A DNA stretch of 64,000 bases from Streptomyces sp. VRA16 Mangrove soil (GTDB lineage Bacteria; Actinomycetota; Actinomycetes; Streptomycetales; Streptomycetaceae): positions 1 to 64,000 of the forward strand of contig NZ_JAFVLN010000027.1 of NCBI RefSeq assembly GCF_017377775.1, written 5' to 3'. The notes under the pieces are model-generated. The model had not been told where the DNA came from and made no database searches. It saw nothing but the letters and a program-made list of their open reading frames with translations. Shown one piece after another: positions 16,470 through 24,956 of the stretch (the stretch's first letter is position 1; the number at the start of each line of letters is the position of its first letter). The translations under genes and the position numbers were made by a program.

Positions 16470-17687
16470 CTACAGGGCGGGCGTCGGCGTGAACCGGACC
16501 CGCAGGTCGGTGAGGCCCCGCAGCCACGGCGAGGGGCGGCGGGTCAGCGACTCGGCGGGCGCGGCCAGGTCGATGTCGGGCAGCCGGTCGAGGATGACCT
16601 CGATGCCGGTGCGCGCGATGACCTCCGCGACCTCCTGCGCCGGGAACGGGCAGCGGTGCTCGCCGTGCCCGAAGGAGAAGTGCGCGTTGTTGCCGCCGGT
16701 CAGCACCGAGGCGTCGGTGCGCACCTGCGGGTCGGCGTTGGCGGCGGCGAGCCCCAGCAGGAGCAGGTCGCCGGAGCGGATGTGGCGCCCGCCGAGGGTG
16801 GTGTCGCGGGTGGCCCAGCGGCCCGCGACGTTCTGCGTGGGCGTGTCCTCCCACAGCACCTCGTTCATCGCCTCGGCGACGCTGTGCCGCCCGCCGAACA
16901 GCGACGCGGCGAACCGGTCGTCGGTCAGCATCAGCCGCAGCGAGTTGCCGATCCAGTCGGCCGTCGGCTGGTGCCCGGCCGCCATCATCACCATCAGGTC
17001 CTGGGCGATCTCCTCGTCGGTGAACCCCGAGGTGTCGTCCAGCATGTACGAGGCGACGTCCTCGCCCGGCTGGGTGTGCTTGGCCGCGAGCAGCCCGACC
17101 ATCGACTCGGCCAGGTGCTGCTGCCCCGCGAGGGCCCGCTCCCGGCCGTCGATCATGTCGTTCATGGCGGTGACGAGAGCGGGGCCCTGCTCGTCGGAGA
17201 AGCCGTAGATCCGGGCCAGGACGCGGACCGGCAGCATCATCGCGTAGTCCGCGACGATGTCCGTCTCGCCCTTGCCGCAGAAGCCGTCGATCAGCTCGTC
17301 CGCGAACTGCTCGGCGTGCGAGCGCAGTTCGAACGGGTCGACCGCCTCCAGGGCGTGGCTGATCATCGCGGCGCGCTGCCGGTGCCGCTCGCCGACCGTG
17401 TAGAGGATCGACGGCTGCTTGTGCCCGATCATCGGCAGCAGCGGCCAGTCGGCGGGGATGTTCTCCCACTGGTTCCACAGGTCGGAGTCCCGGCTGAACA
17501 GCACGGGGTCGCCGGTCACCTGGTGCAGTTCGCGGTAGCCGAGGACCAGCCAGGCGGGGATGTCGCCGTCGAGGACGACGGGCGCCACGGCGCCGTGGTC
17601 GCGCCGCATCTCCCGGTAGAGCGTGGCGGGTTCGGTCGCGAAGCGCGGCCCCGACAGCGGTACGGGGGCGGAGGCAGGGCAGGTCAC
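16470..17687 (-). CDS. cvnE: Cytochrome P450 lacking ExxR (CYP157-like), conservon P450
   Basis: This 405-residue P450 starts at a GTG (17687) overlapping the cvnD stop by four bases (GTGA). The heme loop FSFGHGEHRCPFP with Cys346 and the I-helix AGHQPT (237-242) are present. The K-helix, where ExxR should be, reads AMNEVLWED: E276-V-L-W279, so the invariant Arg is Trp. Loss of ExxR is the hallmark reported for CYP157, a family found in Streptomyces conservons. The conservon GTPase and roadblock proteins probably form a membrane-associated complex with this P450; whether it is catalytically active is open. A second, canonical P450 gene follows 64 bp downstream. Confidence 0.9.
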   Translation of the reverse strand: MTCPASAPVPLSGPRFATEPATLYREMRRDHGAVAPVVLDGDIPAWLVLGYRELHQVTGDPVLFSRDSDLWNQWENIPADWPLLPMIGHKQPSILYTVGERHRQRAAMISHALEAVDPFELRSHAEQFADELIDGFCGKGETDIVADYAMMLPVRVLARIYGFSDEQGPALVTAMNDMIDGRERALAGQQHLAESMVGLLAAKHTQPGEDVASYMLDDTSGFTDEEIAQDLMVMMAAGHQPTADWIGNSLRLMLTDDRFAASLFGGRHSVAEAMNEVLWEDTPTQNVAGRWATRDTTLGGRHIRSGDLLLLGLAAANADPQVRTDASVLTGGNNAHFSFGHGEHRCPFPAQEVAEVIARTGIEVILDRLPDIDLAAPAESLTRRPSPWLRGLTDLRVRFTPTPAL

Positions 17688-18349
17688 CGGGCGATCTCCT
17701 GAGGGGCGTACGACGACGGGTCGTACGGCGGTGTGGCGTACGGCGATGTGGCGTACAGCGACTTGAGGTGTTCCACGAGCGCGATCAGGACGCTCTTGCT
17801 GGAGTCCCGCTCGCGCGCGTCGCAGCGCACCAGCGGCACCTCCGGGTCGAGGTCGAGGGCCTCGCGCAGCTGCTCCAGGGTGTGCGAGGTGCCGCCGAAG
17901 TCGTTGTGGGCGACGATGAACGGCGTCCCGTGGTGCTCCAGGCGGTCGATCGCGTACCAGGAGTCCTCCAGGCGGCGGGTGTCGACGAGGACGACCGCGC
18001 CGAGCGTGCCGGAGAACAGCCGGTCCCACAGGAACCAGAACCGTTCCTGGCCGGGCGCGCCGAACAGGTAGAGGACGTTGTGCGCGTCGAGCGTGATGCG
18101 GCCGAAGTCGAAGGCGACGGTCGTCGACGTCTTGGCGCGTACGCCGTCCAGGTCGCCGAGTTCGTCGACGCCCTGCCCCGCCTGCGTCATCGTCTCCTCG
18201 GTGTTGAGAGGACGTATCTCGCTCACGGAGCGGACCATGGTGGTCTTGCCGACGCCGAAGCCGCCGACGACGACGACCTTCAGGCCGTTGTCGGCGCCGG
18301 CCGACAACTCCGTCCGCCGGACGGGCAGTTCAGAGGTTGCGGAGTCCAA
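17684..18349 (-). CDS. cvnD: Conservon GTP-binding protein CvnD
   Basis: This 221-residue small GTPase-like protein has P-loop GGFGVGKTTM (29-38), switch II GAPGQERFWF (97-106) and HNDF (148-151) where NKxD would be expected. The start is TTG at 18349 (MDSATSELPV), chosen because conservon GTPases usually begin MD-x-A/S, giving a 20-base overlap with cvnC. The C-terminal tail is unusual: four Tyr-Ala/Pro/Ser spaced repeats (YATSPYATPPYDPSSYAP, about 199-216) instead of the usual short end. Conservon D proteins work with CvnA-C as a heterotrimeric-G-protein-like signalling unit at the membrane. Confidence 0.92.
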   Translation of the reverse strand: MDSATSELPVRRTELSAGADNGLKVVVVGGFGVGKTTMVRSVSEIRPLNTEETMTQAGQGVDELGDLDGVRAKTSTTVAFDFGRITLDAHNVLYLFGAPGQERFWFLWDRLFSGTLGAVVLVDTRRLEDSWYAIDRLEHHGTPFIVAHNDFGGTSHTLEQLREALDLDPEVPLVRCDARERDSSKSVLIALVEHLKSLYATSPYATPPYDPSSYAPQEIAR

Positions 18350-18689
18350 CGAGCACCTGCTCCAGGATGTCGAGGTCGGGAAGGCGGTGGGGGGCGGCGA
18401 CGGGGCGCGGGTGGCGGGCGCCGATGCGGCCCTGCACCAGGAGGTCGGAGAGCAGGACGCGCACGATGCTCACCGGCAGCCCGAGTTCGGCCGCCACCTC
18501 CACGACCGCCGTCGGCCGCCCGCACATCCGCAGGATCGCGGCGTGCTCGGACGGCATGCCGGGCACCGGGTCGGACTCGGCGACGACCAGCGACACCAGG
18601 TCGAAGGAGACGTCGGGCGCCGGCCGGCTGCGCCCTCCGGTGAGGGTGTAGAGCCGGTCGGGCGCGTCGTCCCGGCCCGGACGGCTCAT
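18330..18689 (-). CDS. cvnC: Conservon DUF742 protein CvnC
   Basis: This 119-residue DUF742 protein starts MSRPGRDDAPDRLYTLTGGR at the ATG at 18689, overlapping the cvnB stop (ATGA). RLYTLTGGR near the N-terminus and the winged-helix-like MPSEHAAILRMCGRPTAVVE / VAAELGLPVSIVRVLLSDLL are diagnostic. The C-terminus LPDLDILEQVLVGLRNL is the conserved end. DUF742 proteins accompany roadblock and GTPase genes in actinobacterial conservons and are thought to link the GTPase to the histidine-kinase-like CvnA. Confidence 0.93.
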   Translation of the reverse strand: MSRPGRDDAPDRLYTLTGGRSRPAPDVSFDLVSLVVAESDPVPGMPSEHAAILRMCGRPTAVVEVAAELGLPVSIVRVLLSDLLVQGRIGARHPRPVAAPHRLPDLDILEQVLVGLRNL

Positions 18690-19117
18690 GACGCCGGGAC
18701 GGTGCGGGAGACGTCCGGTGTACGGGGCAGCGCGCGCAGGTGTTCGCCGAGCTGTTCGACGAGCTCCATCATGGTGTGCCCGATCAGGCCCGCGTCGGCG
18801 TCCTCGGCGGCGATCACCGCGAGGTGGGCGCCCTCGCCGGCCTCGACGATGAAGAGGGTGCCGCCGTGGAACTCGGTCATCGAGGAGCGCACTCCGCCGC
18901 TGCCGTCGCCGAACTCGGCGGAGGCGCCGTGCGCCAGGGACTGGATCCCGGCGGCGATCGCGGCGAGCTGGTCGGCCTGGTCGGCGGAGAGCTCGGGGGT
19001 GTGGCACAGCTTGAGGCCGTCGCGCGACAGGACCAGGGCGTGCCGGGCGCCCGGGGTGCGCTTGAGGAGGCCTTCGAGCAGCCAGGTCAGGCCAGCGCCG
19101 GTGGTGGTCCCGCTCAT
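18686..19117 (-). CDS. cvnB: Conservon roadblock/LC7 protein CvnB
   Basis: This 143-residue roadblock/LC7-domain protein begins MSGTTTGAGLTWLLEGLLKR. The central ALVLSRDGLKLCHTPELSAD and FIVEAGEGAHLAVIAAEDAD strands are typical of conservon B proteins, which act as GTPase-activating partners, like MglB for MglA. It overlaps cvnA (ATGA at 19114-19117) and cvnC (ATGA). The compact overlaps imply translational coupling and a fixed stoichiometry. Length is normal for the family. Confidence 0.94.
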   Translation of the reverse strand: MSGTTTGAGLTWLLEGLLKRTPGARHALVLSRDGLKLCHTPELSADQADQLAAIAAGIQSLAHGASAEFGDGSGGVRSSMTEFHGGTLFIVEAGEGAHLAVIAAEDADAGLIGHTMMELVEQLGEHLRALPRTPDVSRTVPAS

Positions 19118-20604
19118 TGGGGGGTGTCGCCTTCCTGCGTGTGATCTTCGAGGGGTTGTTCAGTTGTGGTGGCGGCTTCCCCGGCCGGTGGCGGGGTGGC
19201 GCGCACCGCCTGTCGGAAGCTGCTGAAACGGGCGGCGGGGGACTCCGCGGGGGCGGAGACCTCCCGTCCGGTCTCCGCCGGTGCGGCGGCGCGGGCCTGG
19301 GCGCGCCGGGCGGCGGCCAGGGTGCGACCACGGGCCCGCTTGGGCAGGCCGCTGTCGCTGTCGGGGGCGCGGTCGCGTTCGCCGTCGCTGCCGTTGTCGC
19401 CGTCGTCCGACGTCCGTTCGTGGCCGGTCCGTGCACGGGTCGGAAGGCCGGGGTGGGTGTCGTCGGCGGCGGGTTCGTGGGTGGCGGAGTCGTACGGGGA
19501 CGTCCCGTCGGCGACAACGGCGGTGGCCGTGTGAGTGGCCGGTGCTGGTGTCGTGGCCGGTGCGGGCGCCGGGGTGTCGGTGGTCCGGGACAGCAGCTCC
19601 TGCGGGATGAGCAGCAGCACCCCGGTGCCGCCGCGCGCGGACGGCCGGAACGACACGGTCAGACCGTGCTTGCGGGCCAGCCGGCCGACGACGGCGAGCC
19701 CGAGCCGGGTACCCGACAGGCCGCCGAGTCCCGAGGTCCCGCCGGAGACGGCCCGCTCGGCGCGGCGCAGCTGCACCGGGCCCATGACCAGGCCCGCGTC
19801 CTCGACGGAGACGATGACGCCGGCCGGGACGTCCTCGACGTAGACGTGCACCTCCGCGGTGGGCGGCGAGAAGTTCGCGGCGTTGTCGAGGAGTTCGGCC
19901 AGTACGTGCATGACGCCCTCGGCGGCGTGGCCCGCGACGGCGACCTGGCCGGGGGCGTGGACGCGCACCCGCTGGTAGCCGCCGATGCGTCCCATCGCGC
20001 CGCGCAGGATCGACTCCATGGCGATGGGCCGGGCCCAGCGGCGGCCCGAGCGGGCGCCGGTGAGCACGGCCACCGAGTCGGCGAGCCGGCCCGCCTGCGC
20101 GGTGCGGTGGTCGAGGTGGAGCAGGTCGGCGAGCACGTCCTCGTCCGTGTGCCGGTGCTCCATCTCGCGCAGGTCGGCGAGCATGCCGGTGGCCAGGGCC
20201 TGCATCCGTCCGGCCGCGTTGGCGCAGGCCGCGAGGGCGGCGGCGCGCTCGGCGCGGGCGGTGCGCAGCTGGGCGGTGAGCTCGGCGGCGTCGCGCACGC
20301 GGGCGTCCCGCTCCTGGGCCAACTCGGACTCCGCGCGGGCCCGTTCGGCGGCGCCGCGGTCGGCCGTGTGCCGCATCTCCTCGGTGCGCCTGCGCAGCAG
20401 GGCGACGCTCGCCCGGGCGTGCGCGATGTATCCGGCGGCCGCGCTCAGCGCGACCGCCACGAGGGCGGCGCCCCAGGCGAGCGGGGTGCGCACGGAGTCC
20501 GGCGCGAGGGCCACCGCACCCGCGCCGAGCGCCGCGGTGACGAGGAGAGCGGCCAGCAGGGTGAGCGCGGCCGGGCGTACGGGGGGCCGGATGGGCGCGG
20601 TCAT
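19114..20604 (-). CDS. cvnA: Conservon histidine-kinase-like membrane sensor CvnA
   Basis: This 496-residue protein has two N-terminal membrane helices (about 12-33 and 42-62) with almost no loop between them, so there is no extracellular sensor domain. A long coiled coil rich in Ala, Arg and Glu (65-145) follows, then a DHp-like region (LLHLDHRTAQAGRLADSVAV) and a GHKL ATPase domain with N-box ELLDNAANFSPP. The G1/G2 region (VEDAGLVMG, GLGGLSGTRLGLAVVGRLA) is conserved but variant. The last ~150 residues are low-complexity (Thr, Pro, Asp, Arg, Ala), probably disordered. GAGGA lies 10 bases before the ATG. No response regulator gene accompanies it, as usual for conservons. Confidence 0.92.
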   Translation of the reverse strand: MTAPIRPPVRPAALTLLAALLVTAALGAGAVALAPDSVRTPLAWGAALVAVALSAAAGYIAHARASVALLRRRTEEMRHTADRGAAERARAESELAQERDARVRDAAELTAQLRTARAERAAALAACANAAGRMQALATGMLADLREMEHRHTDEDVLADLLHLDHRTAQAGRLADSVAVLTGARSGRRWARPIAMESILRGAMGRIGGYQRVRVHAPGQVAVAGHAAEGVMHVLAELLDNAANFSPPTAEVHVYVEDVPAGVIVSVEDAGLVMGPVQLRRAERAVSGGTSGLGGLSGTRLGLAVVGRLARKHGLTVSFRPSARGGTGVLLLIPQELLSRTTDTPAPAPATTPAPATHTATAVVADGTSPYDSATHEPAADDTHPGLPTRARTGHERTSDDGDNGSDGERDRAPDSDSGLPKRARGRTLAAARRAQARAAAPAETGREVSAPAESPAARFSSFRQAVRATPPPAGEAATTTEQPLEDHTQEGDTPQ

Positions 20605-20820
20605 CGATCGGGTCCTCAGGACGGGTGCGGGACGGATGGGGGGCAGGGACGGAACAGGGGTGCGGGACAGGATGTGATCAGTGCGTGGTCAACGTTCAGT
20701 CAATTCGCGGCAACTATAGGAGAGTTGGTGATCGGTGTGGGAATGATTCAGTCCGGATCGTGAAAAAGTGGGCGCACGACTGTGGCGCCGAGGGGCCTGT
20801 GGGGCTGCATCCTGGGGTGC
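20605..20820. promoter_or_regulatory. Divergent region cvnA / D-lactate dehydrogenase-like gene
   Basis: This 216-bp region is more AT-rich around 20680-20770 (for example GGTCAACGTTCAGTCAATTC and GTGAAAAAGTGG) and must hold both promoters. I could not assign a convincing -35/-10 pair. No terminator-like hairpin or ORF is seen. Confidence 0.3.
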
Positions 20821-23745
20821 ATGGATGATCTGGGCGGCCTGGAACGGGAACTGAGGGCGGCCGTGCGCGGCGGGGTGGACTGCTCCGTCACCGCGCGGGC
20901 CCTGAACACGATGGACGCGTCCAACTACCGCCGGGTGCCCCTGGGGGTGTGCACCCCGGCGGACGGCGACGACGTGGCCGCGGCCCTGGAGGTGTGCCGA
21001 AGGCGTGGCGTCCCGGTCGTGGGCCGCGGCGGCGGCACCTCCATCGCGGGCCAGGCGACCGGCACCGGGCTCGTCCTCGACTTCACCCGCCACATGAACG
21101 GCGTCGTGGACCTCGACCCTGGGACCCGCACGGCGGTCGTGCAGCCCGGACTCGTCCTCGACCGCCTCCAGGCCGCCGCCGCCCCGCACGGGCTGCGCTT
21201 CGGCCCCGACCCGTCCACCCACAGCCGCTGCACGATCGGCGGCATGATCGGGAACAACTCGTGCGGCTCGCACTCGGTGGCGTGGGGCACGACCGCCGAC
21301 AGCGTCGCGGCCCTCGACGTGGTCGCGGGCGACGGCTGCGCGTACCGCCTCGGACAGGGCTGGGACGGCGCGCCGGCGGGCCTGCGGGAGCTGGTGGAGC
21401 GGGAGTCGGCGACGGTCCGCACCGGCTTCGCCCCGTACACGGGGCTGCCGCGCCGCATCTCCGGTTACGCCGTGGACGCGCTGCTCCCCGAGCACGGCAC
21501 CGACCTCGCCCGCTTCCTCTGCGGCACCGAGGGCACCCTCGGCCTGGTCACCGAGGCCACGGTCAGACTCGTCGAGGCACCGCCCGCGAAGGCCCTCGCC
21601 GTCCTCGCGTACGCGGACGAGAGCGCCGCCGCCGAGGCCGCCGCGGGCCTGCTGCCGCACGGGCCGCTCACCGTCGAGGGGATGGCCGCCGACCTCGTGC
21701 CCCCGGACTCGGGCCTGCCCAAGGGCGGCGCCTGGCTGTTCGTGGAGACCGGCGGCGCGACCCCGGCCGAGGCGCGGGCGGCGGCCGACCGGATCGTGCG
21801 GTCCTGCGACAGGGCGACCGTCGTGGACGCGCTGGTGGTCGCCGACCCGGCCGGGCAGCGGGCGCTGTGGCGGATCCGCGAGGACGCCTCCGGCACGGCG
21901 ACCCGGATGCCCGACGGCAGCGAGGCGTGGCCCGGCTGGGAGGACTGCGCCGTGCCGCCCGCCCGACTGGGCGCGTACCTGCGGGACTTCCGCGGTCTGC
22001 TGACCGAGCACGGGCTGCGCGGCACCCCGTACGGGCACTTCGGCGACGGCTGCATCCACGTACGCATCGACTTCGATCTGCTCACCGCGCCGGGCATCGC
22101 CCGCTTCCGCCGCTTCTCCGAGGACCTGGCCACGCTCGTCGTCGCGCACGGCGGCTCGCTCTCCGGCGAGCACGGCGACGGGCAGGCCCGCGCCGAACTC
22201 CTGCCGAAGATGTACGGACCCGCACTCGTCGGTCTCTTCGAGCGCGTGAAGGCGGTCTGGGACCCCGCCGACCTGCTCAACCCCGGGATTCTGGTACGCC
22301 CCGCCCGCCTCGACGAGAACCTCCGCTTCGCCCCGCTGCCGCGCGAGCCGGTGGGCCCCGTCGACATCGCCTTCGGCTACCCGCACGACAACGGTGATTT
22401 CTCGGCGGCCGTGCGCCGCTGCGTCGGGGTCGCCAAGTGCCGCGTCCAGGAGCCGAGTTCGGGCGGCGGCGTGATGTGCCCGTCCTTCCGGGCCACCGGG
22501 GGCGACGAGACGCACTCCACGCGCGGCCGGGCCCGGCTGCTGCACGAGATGCTCGCCGGGGAGGTGATCACCGACGGCTGGCGGTCGCAGGAGGTGCGGG
22601 ACGCGCTCGACCTGTGCCTGTCCTGCAAGGGGTGCAGGAGCGACTGTCCGGTGGGCGTCGACATGGCCACGTACAAGGCGGAGTTCCTGCACCACCACTA
22701 CGCGGGGCGGCGCCGCCCCGCAGCGCACTACACGATGGGATGGCTGCCGCGCTGGCTGCGGCTGGTGGAGCGGACCCGCACGGCGGGTCTGGTCAACTCC
22801 CTCACGTCGGTGGGGGTGTTGGCGGCAGCGGGCAAGCGGGTCGGGGGGATCGCCCGGGAGCGGCGGATCCCGCGGGTGGCGCGGCAGACGTTCAGCGCGT
22901 GGTGGCGCGCGCAGCTGCGGCGGCGGGTGCGCGAGCGGCGGTTCGGGCCGCGCGGGCAGAAGATCGCCGTGCTGTGGCCCGACACCTTCACCGAACATCT
23001 GGCGCCGGAGGTCGGTCGCGCGGCGGTCCGGGTCCTGGAGGCGGCCGGGGTGACGGCGTTGCTGCCGCCGCGCACCCGGTTCACGTACCGCACCGAGGAC
23101 GGTGCCCCGGTTGCCGTCGGCGGCAACGTCCTCGACCCGCGCCGGTCCCGGGTGTGCTGCGGGCTCACCTATCTCTCGACCGGACAGCTCGACCGGGCGC
23201 GGGAGGTGCTGAAGCGGACCCTCGACCTGATGCCGTCGGTCGTGGACGCCGACGTCCCGGTGATCGTCCTGGAGCCCTCGTGCGGCGCCGCGCTCCGCTC
23301 GGACCTGCCCGAACTCCTCCCCGACGACCCGCGCGCCCGGCGCCTGGCCGACCGGGTCGTCACCTTCGCCGAGGCCCTGGAACGGCTCGCCCCCGACTGG
23401 GCGCCGCCGCGCCTGGACCGGGCGGCCGTCGGCCAGACGCACTGCCACCAGCACGCGGTGCTCGGCGACGCGGCGGACCGGCGGCTGCGCGAACGGGCCG
23501 GTCTGGAGGGCGAGTTGAGCGGCGGCTGTTGCGGGCTCGCCGGGAACTTCGGGTTCGAGGACGGGCACTACGACGTGTCGGTGGCCTGTGCGGAGGAGTC
23601 GTTGCTGCCGGCGGTGCGCTCCGCGGGGGACGGGGACGTGGTGCTGGCCGACGGATTCTCGTGCCGGACTCAGCTGGAGCAGCTTGCCGGGCGGCGGGGC
23701 AGGCACATCGCGGAGGTGCTGGCCGAGGGGCTTGACGGCGGGTAG
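20821..23745 (+). CDS. FAD-binding and Fe-S oxidoreductase (D-lactate/glycolate dehydrogenase type)
   Basis: This 974-residue single-chain enzyme has three parts. A VAO/GlcD-type FAD domain comes first (VGRGGGTSIAGQATGTGLVL, then GGMIGNNSCGSHS). A FAD-linked C-terminal domain follows (YGHFGDGCIHVRIDFDLL, GSLSGEHGDGQAR). A ferredoxin-like region has CxxCxxCxxxCP at C599, C602, C605 and C609, and an earlier Cys set near 534-553 (CVGVAKCR, MCPS). The last third holds CCG-type motifs (SRVCCGLTYLS, LEPSCGAAL, GGCCGLAGNFGF) that bind further clusters or substrate. It probably oxidises D-lactate or another 2-hydroxy acid and passes electrons to the quinone pool. The ATG at 20821 is preferred; a GTG 13 codons upstream is possible. 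Confidence 0.9.
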   Translation: MDDLGGLERELRAAVRGGVDCSVTARALNTMDASNYRRVPLGVCTPADGDDVAAALEVCRRRGVPVVGRGGGTSIAGQATGTGLVLDFTRHMNGVVDLDPGTRTAVVQPGLVLDRLQAAAAPHGLRFGPDPSTHSRCTIGGMIGNNSCGSHSVAWGTTADSVAALDVVAGDGCAYRLGQGWDGAPAGLRELVERESATVRTGFAPYTGLPRRISGYAVDALLPEHGTDLARFLCGTEGTLGLVTEATVRLVEAPPAKALAVLAYADESAAAEAAAGLLPHGPLTVEGMAADLVPPDSGLPKGGAWLFVETGGATPAEARAAADRIVRSCDRATVVDALVVADPAGQRALWRIREDASGTATRMPDGSEAWPGWEDCAVPPARLGAYLRDFRGLLTEHGLRGTPYGHFGDGCIHVRIDFDLLTAPGIARFRRFSEDLATLVVAHGGSLSGEHGDGQARAELLPKMYGPALVGLFERVKAVWDPADLLNPGILVRPARLDENLRFAPLPREPVGPVDIAFGYPHDNGDFSAAVRRCVGVAKCRVQEPSSGGGVMCPSFRATGGDETHSTRGRARLLHEMLAGEVITDGWRSQEVRDALDLCLSCKGCRSDCPVGVDMATYKAEFLHHHYAGRRRPAAHYTMGWLPRWLRLVERTRTAGLVNSLTSVGVLAAAGKRVGGIARERRIPRVARQTFSAWWRAQLRRRVRERRFGPRGQKIAVLWPDTFTEHLAPEVGRAAVRVLEAAGVTALLPPRTRFTYRTEDGAPVAVGGNVLDPRRSRVCCGLTYLSTGQLDRAREVLKRTLDLMPSVVDADVPVIVLEPSCGAALRSDLPELLPDDPRARRLADRVVTFAEALERLAPDWAPPRLDRAAVGQTHCHQHAVLGDAADRRLRERAGLEGELSGGCCGLAGNFGFEDGHYDVSVACAEESLLPAVRSAGDGDVVLADGFSCRTQLEQLAGRRGRHIAEVLAEGLDGG

Positions 23746-23788
23746 GCGTCCGCCTCGTCCTGGCGCGTCGCCGGGTGCGCTGCTGTCG

Positions 23789-23840
23789 TGGCTGGCCGCC
23801 CGCGCGGCGGAGCCGCATGCCGGCACAGCCCCGCGCCCCT
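23789..23840 (+). repeat. Dispersed element, partial copy E
   Basis: GGCTGGCCGCCCGCGCGGCG then GAGCCGCATGCCGGCACAGC and CCCGCGCCCCT. It shares the GGCGGAGCCGC...ACAGCCCCGCGCCC block with copy D (56345-56494) but lacks the GGGGAACTGCGCGA arm. It lies between the convergent dehydrogenase and LysR genes. Confidence 0.55.
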
Positions 23841-23847
23841 CGGACAC

Positions 23848-23943
23848 GGGCTCTTGTGGGGCGTCGGCCGTCACCGGGCACAGGTTCTTGTGGGGCGTCG
23901 GCCGTCACCGGACACGGGCTCTTATGGGGCGTCGGCCGTCACC
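23848..23943. repeat. 34-bp direct repeat x3 copying the 3' end of the LysR gene
   Basis: Units begin GGGCTCTTGTGGGGCGTCGG at 23848, AGGTTCTTGTGGGGCGTCGG at 23882 and GGGCTCTTATGGGGCGTCGG at 23916. The third unit contains the last codons and TAA stop (TTA on the + strand, 23922-23924) of the leftward LysR gene; in the other two the stop triplet is changed to CAA. The period of 34 is not a multiple of three. Confidence 0.9.
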
Positions 23944-24794
23944 GCTGCCGCCATCTCGATCAGGTCCGGGATCGAGGGGTGGCCCGGCCCCTTGCGGTGG
24001 GCGAGGAAGACCTGGACCGCCGGGGCGTCCGTCAGGGGGACGTAGGCGACGCCCGGGTGCGGGTGCAGGGAGACCGTGGCCGTCGACGTGATGCCCACCG
24101 CCTGGTCCGCGGCGATCGCGGCCAGCCAGTCGTCGGTGTTGGCGACCGGGAGGGTGCGGGTGGGACGGGCGGCCGGCGGCCACAGGTCGAGGGTGGTGGT
24201 GCCGGAGACCGTGTTCAGGGCGATGACCTCGTCGCGCAGGTCCGCAAGGGCGAGCTCCGGGCGCCGGGCGAGCGGGCTGTCGCAGGGGAGCGCCGCGACC
24301 CGGGGCTCCCGGTGCAGCAGCCGCGTCACCAGGTCCGGCAGGTCGGCCGGGCCGCGCAGCAGGGCGACGTCGACGGCGCCGCGGGTGAGGCCGGCCGTGC
24401 GGTCGTCGATGCGGAGCAGTTCGAGCGGCACGTCCGGGTGGGCCTGCCGCCAGCGGCGCAGCAGCGGGGTCGTGTAGGCGCCGGCCGCCGACCAGGCGTG
24501 GCCGAGGCGCAGCGGGCGGTGCGGGGTGTGGGCGGAGGCGAGCGCGTCCTCGAACGCGGCGACGGCGACGGCCGCCTTCTCGCGGAACGAGCGGCCCTCG
24601 GGGGTGAGCTCCAGGTGATGGGTGGAGCGGTCGACGAGCCGGACGCCGAGCGCGTCCTCCAGCGCGGCGAGCGTGCGCGAAACGGCGGGCTGGGTGAGGC
24701 CGAGCCGGGCGGCGGCCCGGGTGACATTGCCCTCGTCGGCGACGGCGAGGAAGCAGCGCAGATGACGCATGTCGACGAACGGGCCCCTGGTCAT
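23922..24794 (-). CDS. LysR family transcriptional regulator
   Basis: This 290-residue LysR protein starts at the ATG at 24794 (MTRGPFVDMRHLRCFLAVAD). The N-terminal winged helix-turn-helix is clear (NVTRAAARLGLTQPAVSRTLAALEDALGVRLVDRS), followed by the periplasmic-binding-protein-like effector domain. A second Met (MRHLRCF) nine residues in is the classical family start and could be used instead. It is divergent from the EamA transporter gene across 162 bp, the usual geometry for a LysR activator and its target. Its final codons are part of a three-copy direct repeat. Effector unknown. Confidence 0.92.
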   Translation of the reverse strand: MTRGPFVDMRHLRCFLAVADEGNVTRAAARLGLTQPAVSRTLAALEDALGVRLVDRSTHHLELTPEGRSFREKAAVAVAAFEDALASAHTPHRPLRLGHAWSAAGAYTTPLLRRWRQAHPDVPLELLRIDDRTAGLTRGAVDVALLRGPADLPDLVTRLLHREPRVAALPCDSPLARRPELALADLRDEVIALNTVSGTTTLDLWPPAARPTRTLPVANTDDWLAAIAADQAVGITSTATVSLHPHPGVAYVPLTDAPAVQVFLAHRKGPGHPSIPDLIEMAAAVTADAP

Positions 24795-24901
24795 GTCTGC
24801 GGAGCATAACGGGAGAGCAGAAAGCATTTCACGCGCCACTCCCGGCGGTCCTAGCGTGGGAGGCCACGGGTGGGCCGACCGCTGGTCCACGAGCACGGCA
24901 C

Positions 24902-24937
24902 AGTTCATTACACTGTTCTGGTAAGTGCAGTGCGTTG
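24902..24937. promoter_or_regulatory. Candidate LysR operator upstream of the EamA gene
   Basis: Nested short dyads: ACAGT...ACTGT (24902-24918), TTAC-N9-GTAA (24908-24924) and CACTG...CAGTG (24911-24932). They lie about 20-55 bases before the EamA start in an otherwise GC-rich divergent region. This is compatible with LysR-type binding, but no single T-N11-A box stands out. Confidence 0.35.
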
Positions 24938-24956
24938 AACTTGAGAGGGGTGGACC

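Noticed and set aside
20689..23874. 1061-codon antisense ORF opposite the D-lactate dehydrogenase-like gene
   Set aside because: Same GC effect; composition of Arg, Gly, Ala and His without recognisable fold.
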